Part shown: positions 10,716-22,140 of the stretch, in pieces
Layout: every line of letters begins with the position of its first letter
How positions within the stretch are numbered: the first letter of the stretch is position 1
From: Cryptomeria japonica
Lineage: Eukaryota > Streptophyta > Pinopsida > Cupressales > Cupressaceae
Direction: 5' to 3'
Length of the DNA stretch: 60,000 nt
NCBI RefSeq assembly: GCF_030272615.1
Contig: NC_081412.1
Span: 22,910,432 to 22,970,431 of the forward strand
The notes under the pieces: model-generated
What the model was told of the DNA's origin: nothing
Database searches by the model: none
What the model saw: the letters and a program-made list of their open reading frames with translations, nothing else
Translations under genes and position numbers: made by a program

Positions 10716-11305
10716 CCTTCCTCCATACCCCATCCCCCATCCCTCTCTCTCTCTCTCTCTCCCCTTCTCCCTTCCTCCATACCCCATCCCTCTTTCTCTT
10801 CTTCTCTCCCTCCCTCTTTCTCTTCTTCTATAATTCCTATAGTCACAATCGAGATTGGTCCTATAACCTTGCAAATTTAATAGCATCATATGTTTTAGAA
10901 CTTAGGCAGTACTCTTAGGGTTAGGTCAAGCTCTTACACTTACTTTTTAGCGAAGCCTCATTGTTTGTTCACTTGGATTTTCTCTTATGATGATAAAGGT
11001 CTAACTTAGCTATATCAAAACTAAACTATTGATGTTCTATTGTATTATGTTCTATTCATAGCTTTAAATTTAATATATCATTTTATTAGCCCACCATATG
11101 ACCCCTTAGGTGTCATTAGAGGTTGTATTGTTTCCTAAGAGGTCATATGGTGTCTCGTGACCTCTTAGGATACCATATAACCAATTAAGACATCATACGA
11201 CACATAACAACACCATATGGTGTCCTAAGGGGTCATATGGTGTTATATGACCCCTTAGGACACTAGTTGGTGTCGTGATAGGTCCTATGGTGTGCTATTT
11301 GGTGT
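9991..11305. repeat. Duplicated module with alternating inverted repeats
   Basis: Two copies of a module (9991-10615 and 10832-11305) begin AATTCCTATAGTCACAATCG and share more than 300 bp. Each contains a field (10248-10610; 11092-11300) in which CCATATGACCCCTTAGG and its reverse complement CCTAAGGGGTCATATGG alternate many times with small changes, often meeting at the palindrome ACCATATGGT (for example 10371-10380). A CT-rich array (10631-10830) separates the copies. There is no coding potential. Confidence 0.85.
10631..10830 (+). repeat. CT-rich array 2 in transposon A
   Basis: Pure (CT)n core near 10658-10712 followed by CTTCCTCCATACCCCATC modules like those in array 1. Confidence 0.9.
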
Positions 11306-11311
11306 CATTAT

Positions 11312-11806
11312 AGGTCCTTCCCTCCCTCTCTCTACCTTCCCTCCCCCCTCTTCTCTCCCTCTCTCCCTCCCTCTCTCTACCTTCCCTCCCCCCTCTCCCT
11401 CTCTCCCTCTCTCTCCCTCATTCTCTCTCTCTCTCTCTCCCTCTCTCCCTCTCTCCCTCCTTATCTCTCCCTTCCCCCTACTCTCCCTCTCCCTTCCTCC
11501 ATACCCCTTCTTCTCTCCCACCCTCCCCCCTCTTCTCTCCTTCTCTCCCTCCCTCTACCTCTCTCTACCTTCCCTCCCCCCTCTCTCTCCCTCTCCCTCT
11601 CTTTCCCTCTCCCTCCTTCCCTCTCTCTCTCTCTCCCTCTCCCTCATTCCCTCTCTCTCTCTCTTCCTCCCCCCTATCCTCTCCCTCCCTCCCCCCTCTC
11701 CTTTCCTATCCCTCTCTCCCTCCTTCCCTTCCGCACCCCCTCCTCTCTCCCTCCCCCCTACTCTCCCCCCTCCCTCTCTCTCTCTCTCTCCCTACCTCCC
11801 TTTTCA
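11312..11806 (+). repeat. CT-rich array 3 in transposon A
   Basis: About 495 bp of CTCTCC, CTCCCC and CTACCTTCCCTCCC units. It corresponds to the GA array at 38010-38628 of the inverted copy B. Confidence 0.9.
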
Positions 11807-11829
11807 TTCACATTTTTTCTACTACCAAT

Positions 11830-12032
11830 AGTGCGTATGCAGTACTTATTACTTGTAAGCGCGTATAGGGTGCTAAGCCCATTATTCACTACCCTGCAAT
11901 AAGACTTTTTAGGCTTAGGAGCGCATACGCGCTACTTATTAGTATAGAATGGGAAAAAAAATACCGTTGGGCTTTCCAACATTTTATGAACTAACAACGC
12001 GTATTCGATTATTAATGTAGCACGTACGCAGT
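11830..12032. repeat. Subterminal box cluster, transposase end of A
   Basis: Fourteen-bp boxes of the A(G/C)CGCGTACGCG(C/G)T family: AGTGCGTATGCAGT (11830), AGCGCGTATAGGGT (11858), AGCGCATACGCGCT (11920), and AGCACGTACGCAGT (12019), plus a weaker one near 11994. Spacing is less regular than at the other end. Confidence 0.75.
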
Positions 12033-12149
12033 ACATAGACATATTTTTAGTTTCCCAAGAGCCTCAACAGCCTCAAAAGATGTTTTTGAGGTCATTGAAG
12101 GCCCCACTGGAACTGTGTCTGCACTTCTATCACTATTTTATACATAGAA

Positions 12150-12334
12150 GTAAGTGAACTTTCTATTTTTGCATGATTTCAAATAATTGAATTGTTGTTC
12201 TTATTAGTTTTGTCAATAGTATTGTGATTGTTTAATAGTTTGATTCCGAAAAATAGTGATAAGATGTATATTTATGGTTATTTGTTTGTTTATGAACTTT
12301 TATTTACATATGTATGTAATATGATTCTATTTAG
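12150..12334 (+). other. Probable 5'-leader intron of the transposase gene
   Basis: Donor GTAAGTGAAC at 12150, acceptor TTCTATTTAG ending at 12334, 17 bp before the ATG. Both splice sites are conserved in copy B on the minus strand near 37599 and 37390. Confidence 0.65.
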
Positions 12335-12351
12335 GACAACCGATATCAACC

Positions 12352-15263
12352 ATGGGAAAGAAGAAGTGAGGAACGATGGAACAATGAGAGGTTGAAAAGG
12401 AAAGACAAAGGTAGTGTATGAAGAAATTACATGACATAAGAACAATGGGAGAAGAAGGTATGTCATTCTCAACATCTCAATTCGATTTACCAAATGAACA
12501 TAATGCACCTAATGCAACTGAAGAAGAGACATTTGATTTACTGTATGAACCTAATGCAATTGAAGAAGATACCACATTGAATAATCAATTAAATGATGAA
12601 CATACACCTTCTCTATTTGATGAGTTGAATGTACATAATGCACCGATGCTAACACCTCCTAGAATCATTCGTAGGAAGCCAAAGTATCTAATTGACATTG
12701 ATGAGAATATATTGAAGCCAATGCCCAATAAAATGAATGAACAAACTTGTAGGAGAATGGTTAAAAGAATATGGCAAAACTATTTTGAAAACAAATCAAA
12801 CTGCAAGATGTCAATTAATTGTTCAAATGATTAAAATTTTGAATTTTAGAGAGACAATGAAAAGTCTAGGCCTAAGATCATCTGAAAGTAATAGTGAAAG
12901 AACTATTGTGAGAAATATATTTGATGCATATCAAGCTATTAGTTCAAAATCACATACTAAAGATTCTAATTCTACTCGACGTGTCATTACATCAACCATA
13001 ATGAGAAAGAAAATAAAAAAAGATCGTTTGATAAGAAAAACAAGTCATTAAACGTTAGTATAGCAACATTAAATAAAGCATTAAAGAGGTGGGAAAAAAT
13101 AGAGGAACCTAACAATAATTCTCTTTGGGCATTCTTGGGTAGACTACCACGCAAAGGCAAGGTTGTTGCTAATGCACTAAGAACATTAATTGAAAATTTT
13201 TGGCATGACAACACAAGAGTTTCGCCCAACCAAAGAGATGTTGTTAGAAGGTGAATTGGGTCTAAAAATTGTGAGCCACATGCCAAACACTATTTGGATA
13301 TGACTCAAAATAAATTTTATGAAAGATTCCTTCAAAAGTTTCCTCAAATAAGAATTTCTCAAAGATTTTTTGAAATGACAAAACCTTTTTATATTAATAT
13401 TAATCATGTACACACCACATGTTGTTGTAGGATGCATATTGAATTTTCCATGCACTATGATATTTTTTCATCATATTTGTTGTATTTTGCACACTAACAA
13501 TGTTTTGCAAGAATACAATATACAAGCACCTCCTAAGTCAGTAAGAGAATTTATTTCAAGTGTGCTATGTAATAGACATGATGGTTGCATTTATTATAAG
13601 ATGCCTTGTTTGGAAATTTCTTGTGCTATATGTGGTGGTTTGCAACGTTTACCAAGATGCATGCATTTGGAGAGAACACATGAAATTGGTAAGAAACTAG
13701 TTTCTTTCAGAAAATACAAGACAATCACATATGGAGTTAAAGATGGAAAAGATTTGAAGAGATGTGAGCTAGAGAAAAATGATATATGTGTAGCTAAATT
13801 TATGAAAATGTTTCAAGAGAAACTAGTTTATGAGTACATAATGCATACACATAGAGCTCGATGGTTAGATGAGCAATTCAAGTTATGTAAGGACACATTT
13901 CCTCTTGGCACCATTGTCTCTATTGTTGATTTTGTGAAAAATTATACACTACAACCTCAAAATGATGTGCAATCTATGTATTATCACTCTACACAAGTTT
14001 CTATTTTTGTACACATAGCATTCATGCATGCAGATGATAGCACAAAGGAGGATAGAAAGGTTGTAAGAGAGTATCACTTCTACATAAGTGATGATCGTAC
14101 TCATTCATCAGAGTCTGTACAAGGATGCTTTAAAGTTTTCTATGATATTTTAAGGGAAAGAAACATACGATACAATTGACACTTAATATGGTCAGATAAT
14201 TGCACTGCGCAATTCAAGAATTTAAGGATGTTTTATTGGTTGACAAGGATGCATATGACAAGCGGTGTACAATATTTTTGGAATTTCACTGAGGCTGGAC
14301 ATGGTCAGGGAGAGCACGATGGTGCAGGAACATGTGTGAAAAGAGCCCTAACTAGAGAAGAATTGAAGTACGAAGGTGGTGTTGAGTTGATAGATGCATA
14401 AACAATTGTGCGATGGTGTAAGTATATGATGGATCCAGGTAATCCAGGTATGTCAATGGTTCATAGATATTTTTGGTTGATCACTGAATCTAACATTGAA
14501 AACTATCTAGATTGTTGTACAATTGCAGGATCGAGTGACATGCACTCATTTATGAGTTCAAATTCAAGTTCATTGGTAATTTATATGAGACAGATTGTAT
14601 GTTTTTGGTCTTCATGCATGTATTGTTTGTGGGAAGAGTGTGAATCACAAGAGTGGGTTGACAAATGGTCTTGTAGACCATTGGTTCCTATTGATTCATA
14701 TCAAATTCCCAAAGCACTACAATTGAGCCAGATGGAGACATCAGTGGATTTTGACCATGTATTTGACCTAGTGGATTCAGGTGATTTTTTGAGTTAATTT
14801 TTTTGCAAGTATTCTTTTTGGTTCATTTTGTTGTACATCATACTTTTTTTTTTGTATTAATTAACACTTTAATGCAGGTCATATGTATGCAATTGTTGCA
14901 AAAGAGAAAAATGAAGAAGGAACAAATTACTATTTGTGTCGTTGTGTTGAGCCAAAAAGAAAATTGATAACCACAATCATTGATAGAGAGGGTATTGAGT
15001 ACCCAATAGGGTCTGTTGTCATGACAGGAACATGGCTTCAGAGATACCCTATCAAGAATTTTAATGTTTGGTTGTTCGAGGACTTTGAAACACATAGACA
15101 TATTCTTCAGTTCTCTAACCTTGTTGTTGCAACAAATATTCATTTGATGAAGTATCGTGGTAGACCTCATAACAAGATTTTATGGAAAGTTCATGAATCT
15201 GACCACGAGGCAATACTTGACACAATACAGGTTAGAACCGATCTTGAAGGCTCACTTGATTGA
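12352..15263 (+). pseudogene. Transposase gene of A (DDE, Sola-like), full length but broken
   Basis: Homologous to the copy B frame at 37309-36113 and extending well beyond it. Visible parts in order: an acidic N-terminus; a basic helix-turn-helix-like stretch; a Cys/His cluster (TTCCCRMHIEF, then CLEISCAICGG); a VSIVDFVKNYTL motif with Asp at 13928; SDNCTAQFKN with Asp at 14195; and GHGQGEHDGAG with Glu/Asp at 14312-14320. The last two resemble the S-D-x-C-x-x-Q-F/Y-K and GHGKGxxDGxG motifs of Sola-type transposases, so it should cut and rejoin DNA in the nucleus. An intron at 14781-14877 joins Gly codons and gives a last exon ending at 15263. It is dead: deletions near 12786 (2 bp) and 13046 (4 bp), a shift near 13480, and stops such as 13252, 14177 and 14399. 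Confidence 0.8.
14781..14877 (+). other. Intron in the transposase gene
   Basis: Donor CAG|GTGATT, acceptor AATGCAG. Splicing keeps the frame (…Ser-Gly-His-Met…) and links to the conserved C-terminal segment beginning near 14880. The stop directly after the donor (TAA at 14795) would otherwise end the protein. Confidence 0.6.
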
Positions 15264-15319
15264 TTCTACGGTTCAGAGTAGAATGATTTTGAGAATTTTG
15301 TATAAATCATCGATGAATT

Positions 15320-15665
15320 GTTCTATATTCATTTTTTGTATATATAAATGCCCATGAGCTGATTTTTACATGTTTAGGGGCATAATTTTGTATATTTAAA
15401 TGGCAATGAGCTGATTTGTACATATGCACATGCGAAATTTTGTATATTAAAATGGCGATGAGCTGAATCACACATATTGTAATGCCAAATTTTGTATAAA
15501 AGCCCATGAGATGATTTGTATATTAAAATGGTGATGAGCTGAATTACAGATATTGTAATGCCAAATTTTGTATAAAAGTCCATGAGATGATTTGTAAGAC
15601 ATTTTTTTTGTATAATGAAATAGCCAAGAGTTGATTTGACCATATTTAGAGTCAAATTTTTGAAT
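15320..15665. repeat. Tandem repeat of about 60 bp downstream of the transposase gene
   Basis: Four to five diverged units share AATTTTGTATA, then an (A)AATGG/AAGCCCATGA element and GAGCTGA or GAGATGATTTG. Non-coding. Confidence 0.75.
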
Positions 15666-16918
15666 AATATGTGACTATTTTGTGTGTCAATATTTTGTAA
15701 GTATGTTTTGAGTATATGCGATGTGTCCCTGGTCAATCATGAGAATTATTGATTCTTGTATAATCATGGAGAATTATTTGAATCATTATCAGGTCATAGG
15801 GGTAATAGATTGAGACTAGATAGAAATTGAGCAAAAATTATCATTGTTGTTAAAAAAAATTGTCAAAAAAGTTGTCAAGCAACTTCTACATTACGTCAGT
15901 AGGGTATGACTCTCGACATTCCGGTGCTTTGGGATGCACAACAGGGGCATGCCTAGCATAAACTTGCCAACCCGGACATGCTTGCGACGTTGGTTTGTGT
16001 ACACAACGAACCAAATCAATTCTAGCCAATCTTGCAACTTTGCATTGCATGCAACTGACAGTTTTTACGGTAGGCGAAAAAATGCTACCAATTGAAAATG
16101 GCTCTGAGTCATCAAAAACCAAGATAGACCATTGTAGAGGAGCCGCATACGACCCCATGGGTTCAAACGGATCGACCATATGTGTCCTGGATTTGAAGAA
16201 ACAATCCATCAAATTTTGACAATTTTTTGGCCTTAGGGCACTTGAGAGATCGCACCGGTATGGTATGACTCAACATTCTGAGGCTTTGGGATGAACGACT
16301 GGGGTACGCCTAGCATAAAACTGCCCACCTAGACGCGCTTGCAACGTTGGTTTGTGCACACGACGAACAAAATTTGACCATTGCAAGCGTGAGAGTGCTC
16401 TCGCACCAAACACATATTGTTGTTTATATTCATATTGTCAATTTTTGTTGTTTATATTCATATTGTTGATTACATATGCAAATATTCATTTAAATTTATA
16501 AAAAATCAGCCACCAAATACAACGAATACACAATAATGAACTGAATACAAGGAGTTTTGTAGGGTTAATTCAACATTTTAGAAATTTTTTCAAATCATAT
16601 TCCTCGATTGCAATGTTTTATATCATATATTTTTGTTGTTTATATTCATATTGTTGATTACATAGGAAAATGATCAATTGAATTTATAAAAGGACAACCA
16701 CAAAATACAATGGATATAAAATAATGAAATCAGTACACATTTATTGGATCGAATATCGACATTTCTATATATATATATATAAAAAGGCATGTCTGCCAAA
16801 TCAATACAAGTATTACAAAAATGTAGCATATTCCATGTCCAAATCGATATACAATAAAAATGTAGAATATATCTACATGTATTGGTCATTCTATGATCAA
16901 AACTAACACTATATTATC
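15666..16918. repeat. Non-coding middle of A with a 110-bp direct duplication
   Basis: Segments 15901-16012 and 16259-16370 are diverged copies (GTATGACTC...GGCTTTGGGATG...GCCTAGCATAAA...CAACGTTGGTTTGTG). The phrase TTGTTGTTTATATTCATATTG occurs at about 16420, 16445 and 16633. The tail 16735-16906 is shared with copy B (36113-36285), where it has become fused to the transposase frame. Confidence 0.7.
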
Positions 16919-19511
16919 CTAAACTTGTGGTGGATCATCAAAATAAAGCCTCTTCGATGCAGTACATGGCTTTGTAGATGCCTGCAAAACCACAATTCAA
17001 AAGCCAAGTTAGAATTCTTTTGTAGAAAATAGTTCACAATTAACAACATAACTATGTATTTAACTATAATTCCTTTGCAATTGAAATATAGATTACCTCA
17101 TCGGCTGATCTAGGAGCTAATGTCTTCGCTCTCCTCTCCTTGTCACTCTTAGGAGTTTTCTTGAAGACATACTTAAATAGATCCACATTATGGCCGTACC
17201 GCCAAGGGGTCTATTGTAGATTAAATGTACAATTAATGCAATTTACTGACATAAATATATCAAAAACACTTAAAAGCTATAATATAGAGAACAATGATGT
17301 ACCTATGCCTGAGATGCTTCTCCAATGGACTGAGGATGGCTCACCATCGATGGAGAAACTGTCACTATTACCTATACAAAAAATGTTCAAAGATTAAATA
17401 CAATTAATATAATGATAAGTATTGTAGGTTAAAAACAATTAATTTTACATATCAAACAAAAGTGTACCAGATCCTAAGATGCTTCTTTAGTGCACGGAGG
17501 AGGGTTCACCATTGATGAAATAGGTATGGATATTTCCTGTATGAAAAAATTATAAGATTATAATATATCACAATTTCACATGTACGTGTGCATATAATCA
17601 TGAAATCAAGAAAATAAAGTAGAGATACATACCCCTGCCCTCTCTTGATCCATGGGCGAATCAGGTGTATTCAACAAATCACATAGTTCAATGGCCGTTT
17701 TACATGTAAAATAGACAAAAAAACACTAATCAATCTACAGACCCCAACTAATACTTGATTTCAACATTTTCAAACAATTTTACAACTAAAAATGTGTTCA
17801 ATTACCTTCTTCCCACGTTTTGGTGTCTTCGAGGAATTCTTTTTCTTAGGATGAGCCCTAGACACGGAGAGGGTACTCTAAAAAAACAAAATAAACATGA
17901 GATATTAGTACAAATAATAAACTAAATATAATTTTAAAAATGTAAAATGAAATGACTTGCATATTCCATCAAAACAATACATAAAAAGGGTTGTACAAAA
18001 TATGATACCATATAGCCTTGTAGGCCAAAATCGATCGCTGAGAGCATGATGTCATCAATCTGGGACATTTGGTCCCCTGTCAACACCTACAAACCAAAAA
18101 TTGGACCAAGCATTAAAGATAGTTAGTATATCTTATATTTTTTTGAATTCAAAGTGTACTATTCTATTTTAACATGTTACAAAATTTATACCTCAGGCAT
18201 CAAAGTTGCAGCTATAGTAACTGGGGGAAGAGTATGGGATACCACTATTGCATCCTAAAATGCATACTATTTATCTTAATTTAAATCAATGTATAAATAA
18301 AAATTCATTTATGTAATTGCAAATTTAAAGTGATTGATAAATAAATTGCTATGAATTCAAATCAACACACCCGTGTCTGCCACTCATGGGCAAACACCAT
18401 GTCCATCAACTCATCTGTCAGCATGAAATCCTTAGTTGTGCGGGCCTGACATCTACTCACGCAAATCATGCACAGATGAGATGAGGATCCATCTGCACCA
18501 GTTGCATCATCTATCCCCGAGCATATCCCTGAGCAACTGACACACATATGTTGGATGGGCTATCTGTCGCTACCTAATGGCTCATCATCCAATACAATAG
18601 GGTGTGCTAACGACGTCCCATGCTGGATGATGGAACCAGTCAACATTGTGGCCTCCTGAAGAGTCTGTAGCTCCATCGACTCTTTCAGCTCTACCTAGGA
18701 CAGCCTGATGCACCTTGGGTTTGGGTGCTAGGGGGCGGCGACTCTTCGCGAGTAATCACCTATGGGCTCCAAGTCTATCTTGGGCAGAGCCACTACCTCT
18801 AGCATGGAACTCTCTCATGCCAAAATAGTTTGGGCGCACATTGAGCACACACTCACAATATACTTTTATCATAAAATATAATGGCACCTCATAATTATTA
18901 CAAGGTGGATCATCAAATACTATCCACCACCTCTGCCAAAAAAGATTCTTCATCTACACATTGGTACACCAATGTATGGGAAACCTCTTTGCATTAAGAG
19001 GTAATGACTAACCAGTTTTGGGATCAATGAAAAGGGCACATATTTGTTGTTTACTAATATTTTTGTTTTTTACTCCCTTGTATGATAGCCCATTAGCATA
19101 GAATTGGCAACACCTATCCCTAAAGCTTCCCCATTTGGTAATTTGTGTGGAAATAGCTATGGAACCACTAGCTAATGTTTATAGGCTAGTGGCGAGGGAT
19201 TGATGATGCTCAAGTTGAGATGTTTTCAATTTAACAATCAATCTATTGATTTTAGACATATTTTGTCCTAACTGATTAATTAATTGCTCATGTGTTTCAG
19301 GTGTGCAATCAAAAGGAGGAATTGGGGGTGTATCTTGTGGGTTTTCAGGAGGTGCATTTAGTTGTTCTTGTTGTGGATTAGAAGAATCTGCTTTTTGAAA
19401 CAAAAAATGAAAAAACCTAATCAAAATTAATGAAATTAAATTCAAAATGTAAAACAAATTGAACAAACGGGAAAGAAAGACAAAAATAAACAAAAACTAA
19501 CCTTGATCCAT
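16919..19511 (-). pseudogene. Accessory gene of transposon A, ten exons, unknown function
   Basis: Gene order on the minus strand, by alignment with copy B: 19511-19502 (ATGGATCAAG), 19387-18371, 18254-18192, 18086-18009, 17877-17806, 17697-17633, 17536-17468, 17371-17303, 17210-17097, 16981-16919. Eight of the ten exons have exactly the length of their B partner, and nearly all have GT/AG borders. The protein has a Pro/Gln-rich start, a helical stretch (LINQLGQNMSKINRLIVKLK), a region with NAKRFPIHWCTN-like sequence, and a paired CxxC motif (CVSC...CMIC). I do not recognise the family. This copy is dead: a stop replaces Glu near 19180, further stops occur (for example in exon 7), the acceptor of exon 6 reads AA, and exon 6 lost one base. 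The gene converges with the transposase gene. Confidence 0.75.
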
Positions 19512-19637
19512 AGTCTAGAGGAGAAATCTAGCACCCCATTCCCAGTTTAGGAGAGAAAATGAAGAAAAAAAAGTTAAAATGCGCTATTCACGAGAAAATA
19601 AGACCCAATTATTTTAAAAAAGCTTTTTTTGACAGGC

Positions 19638-19842
19638 ACCGCGTACGCGGTTCTCTTAGGATTATTAGCGTGTACGTGCTCATTTTCTTATAAGTAGCGC
19701 GTACGCGCTCATTTTCCTATAAGTAGCGCGTACGCGCTCATTTTCCTAAAAGCAGCGCGTACGTGCTACCTTCTCTAGGCTCAGGAACAACAAACCTAAG
19801 CGCATATGTGGTGAATTCAAATTTTAGAACTGCGTACACGCT
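19638..19842. repeat. Seven phased subterminal boxes, accessory-gene end of A
   Basis: Fourteen-bp near-palindromes start at 19638 (ACCGCGTACGCGGT, perfect), 19667, 19696 and 19725 (both AGCGCGTACGCGCT, perfect), 19754, 19799 and 19829. From the outer end inward the steps are 30, 45, 29, 29, 29 and 29 bp, the same as in copy B. The outermost box ends 66 bp inside the terminus in both copies. The spacer is usually CATTTTCCTATAAGT. Confidence 0.92.
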
Positions 19843-19859
19843 ACTTGTTTTTCCATTTT

Positions 19860-19908
19860 TTTTTGGGTGGTGTCCACTTTTCCGACCACCATATTTGTGC
19901 ACATACCC
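19860..19908 (-). repeat. Right terminal inverted repeat of transposon A
   Basis: Read on the minus strand it begins GGGTATGTGCAC and continues to GTGGACACCACCC, matching the left end of A and the left end of B. Confidence 0.9.
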
Positions 19909-20288
19909 ATGCATCTGTGTGCATGTTAAGTCTAACCAAGGTGAACGACAAATTAATATTGTTATCTCCGCCCTTTTCAATGCACACATGCTTAGTTCAA
20001 TGAAGTTCTTACCTCCATGATTTAGTTAGAACAGTAATTGCATTTAATCTGACAAAGGAAGAGTGCATGTCCTTTGTAATTTTCTAATGCACTGTAATTT
20101 CTCTATTCATGCGGTAGCTATTTTTGTATTAATATGCAATTTTACATAATGTAAAAAAAAGATGGTTAATACAATTCCTTTCTTAGCTACTCTGTTTTAT
20201 CTTCTATGCATTGGATTTGCAAGTTTGTCTTTTTTTCTCTTAGCTAGATCTATCCTGTGCTATGCATCCACAACTGCAAAATTTTACA
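19909..20288 (+). repeat. 3' LTR of small copia-like element, second part
   Basis: Starts with the duplicated ATGC and aligns to the last 390 bp of the 5' LTR, with one deletion of about 17 bp around 20070. Ends TTTTACA before the target duplication CATTT. Confidence 0.9.
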
Positions 20289-20293
20289 CATTT

Positions 20294-22140
20294 GAGTATT
20301 GAACAGGTAGACATATGTATCAATCGAATCACTCAACATTCTTCTATTATAAAAAAATTATACCATTGAACAAAATAATTTAACAAAAACCAAAATATTA
20401 TTAATATTACTTTTCTGAAAGAGGAGAAAAACTTTGATTTACTTATTGTGAATCCACTTTGGTATTGTGCATGGGGACATATATATTGATTGAGTCGCTC
20501 TTCAAACAAATAAAAAAGAAAAACTCGATCAATTTCATTAAACATATTACAGAAGTTGAAACTATTATTTGGGGCTATTTCTAGCGAATAAAAAATTAGC
20601 CTAACTGTGGTTGAACTAACTAATTACAATCAAGTATTGTTTATGCAGAAGCCCATAATCATCATTCATTATGACAGAGGACGAGCACAATGTAGAACAC
20701 ATTCCTGAAATCAGGGGTGAGTTATATACCAATTTATGCAAGGAATATTAGCTACTCTAAAAAATGCCCCCAAACTCTATAGAATTCTGGAAGCTTTAAA
20801 CACGAACATATGGGGGTTCGAAACCTAGGAAGCTGGAGAAACAACAGTCAAACACAACGGAGCCCATTGCATCAAAATAATGCCCTAAAAATTCTAATGA
20901 AAGAGGAAGCTGGAGAAACAATAGCCAAACAGTTTAAAAGCTAGCCAAACAAATTAACAACGGACCTAACAGATTTGGACGCCATGGTGGGAACACGTGG
21001 GGTGTAGAACGCACGCGAGAAGGCATGACAATGTCCAACACACCTGCACTCATCTGCCAACACGTTAGATAAGAAACCCCCCACATGGTTAGAAGAGAAA
21101 CCCTAGCCATGCGTTGGTCGAGATTTGTCCGTTGAGTGATCTTGAACGATTTGTAGGAGAGTTGGTGGTACCCAACGATGAAGCCACGTGTCACACCATT
21201 TTTTTCTCGGGGCTCGTCATCCGTCGGGCACCAGTAGGCAGCCTCGAGCGCAAGCGGATATGCAGTATGATATGTGGCAATCCAAATGCGGAGATAATTT
21301 TTGGCAATCCAAACGTGGCTGTTTTTCTTTCCCAATGCCGTGGAGACCCCCTGCCGATGGTGTAAGACAATTTCCCGGTGGTGGGTTAATCCCGCCAAGG
21401 GATTGCCTATCGACAAATGAGTAGGTCCTTCGCTACTGTGGATTGAATGACCAAGGAAGGGCGTTCAGTAAGCTTCCTCGAACTGCGTCACATTGTAAAG
21501 ATCATTTGGCTGTAGAGAAGCACTCTATTCTCAGGAGGAAGGACCAAAAACTTCGAAATGAAAAAACTGCGGAAAAAACCATCAGCAACGAAAAATAAAG
21601 GTTTTCACGGCGTGAGACAATTTTCAGACATGGGGTGCCCCCACAGGAGATAGCCTATCGGCTAATTATTGATAGACGCTTATGTGCAACCCATGCCCAA
21701 TAATGCATGGAAATAATGACCTTCATTTATATACAATATTATATATGTGTGTTTAGGCAATGTAAAATAGATAGTAGAAGCAAACACTAGTTTTTTTTTT
21801 CTAAGTTTGAGCAACAACCGTTGTTTATTTTATATATGAATATGTTGAAACATATATTGTTTTCTTTGTAAAGGCAGTAGCTGATCTATTTTAGTATGTT
21901 TTTCTTGTAAGAGCTGGAGTAGCATTATTTTTATTTTTTAATAAAAGTTTAGAAGTTTTAGTTAGAAATATTATAAAAGCTGAATTTTCTATGTAACTCT
22001 TTGTGTGTTATTTTATTTTTATTGTCTAATAGAAAGAGTCAAAGCTCTATATTGATCAAATGAGTTGTTTATCAGTTGATTATTTGCATTAGCTATCTCC
22101 CTCATGTGTTACCTTCATAGATAGTATAAGATCCTAGTTA
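20294..22140. other. Unassigned DNA with a GC-richer island
   Basis: No coding gene is recognised. An island at about 20950-21480 stands out by base composition. It contains ACACGTGG (20991), CCACGTGTC (21183), GATAA and two TGGCAATCCAAA repeats (21278-21318), which recall plant light-responsive promoters, but no gene follows in either direction. ORFs on both strands across it have no known domain. Positions 20845-20866 and 20904-20926 share GGAAGCTGGAGAAACAA. Confidence 0.4.

Larger units (their letters stand above)
8660..19908. mobile_element. DNA transposon copy A (Sola-like, two genes), 11.2 kb
   Basis: Both ends match as inverted repeats: left GGGTAAGTGCACAAAGATGG, right (minus strand) GGGTATGTGCACAAATATGG, continuing to GGTGGTC and GTGGACAC. 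The insertion duplicates ATGC (8656-8659 and 19909-19912). Comparison with the uninterrupted 5' LTR shows that removing the element and one ATGC restores the exact LTR length, so the target duplication is exactly 4 bp. Inside lie CT-rich arrays, a transposase gene on the plus strand (12352-15263), non-coding repeats, and a ten-exon gene on the minus strand (19511-16919). Four-bp duplications together with the transposase motifs suggest the Sola superfamily; that name is from family knowledge and unverified. Confidence 0.88.
7080..20288 (+). mobile_element. Small non-autonomous copia-like LTR element, split by transposon A
   Basis: The 5' LTR (7080-7549) and the 3' LTR (8580-8659 plus 19909-20288) begin TGTTAG and end CA. 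A perfect 5-bp duplication CATTT flanks the unit (7075-7079 and 20289-20293). The primer-binding site TGGTATCAGAGC follows the 5' LTR and a purine tract (AAGGGGGGG) precedes the 3' LTR. Without the inserted DNA transposon the element would be about 1.95 kb, with an internal part of only 1.03 kb, so it lacks pol and must have been moved in trans. Its two LTRs differ at roughly 7-10% of positions by eye, indicating an old insertion. Confidence 0.92.

Noticed and set aside
9206-11831. ORFs of 80-179 codons rich in Ser/Leu/Pro or Arg/Glu/Gly
   Set aside because: They are translations of CT/GA simple repeats, open in several frames on both strands at once.
8660-19908. Transposon A as a Mutator or hAT element
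   Set aside because: The uninterrupted sister LTR shows a 4-bp duplication, not 8-10 bp, and the transposase motifs do not fit those families as I know them.
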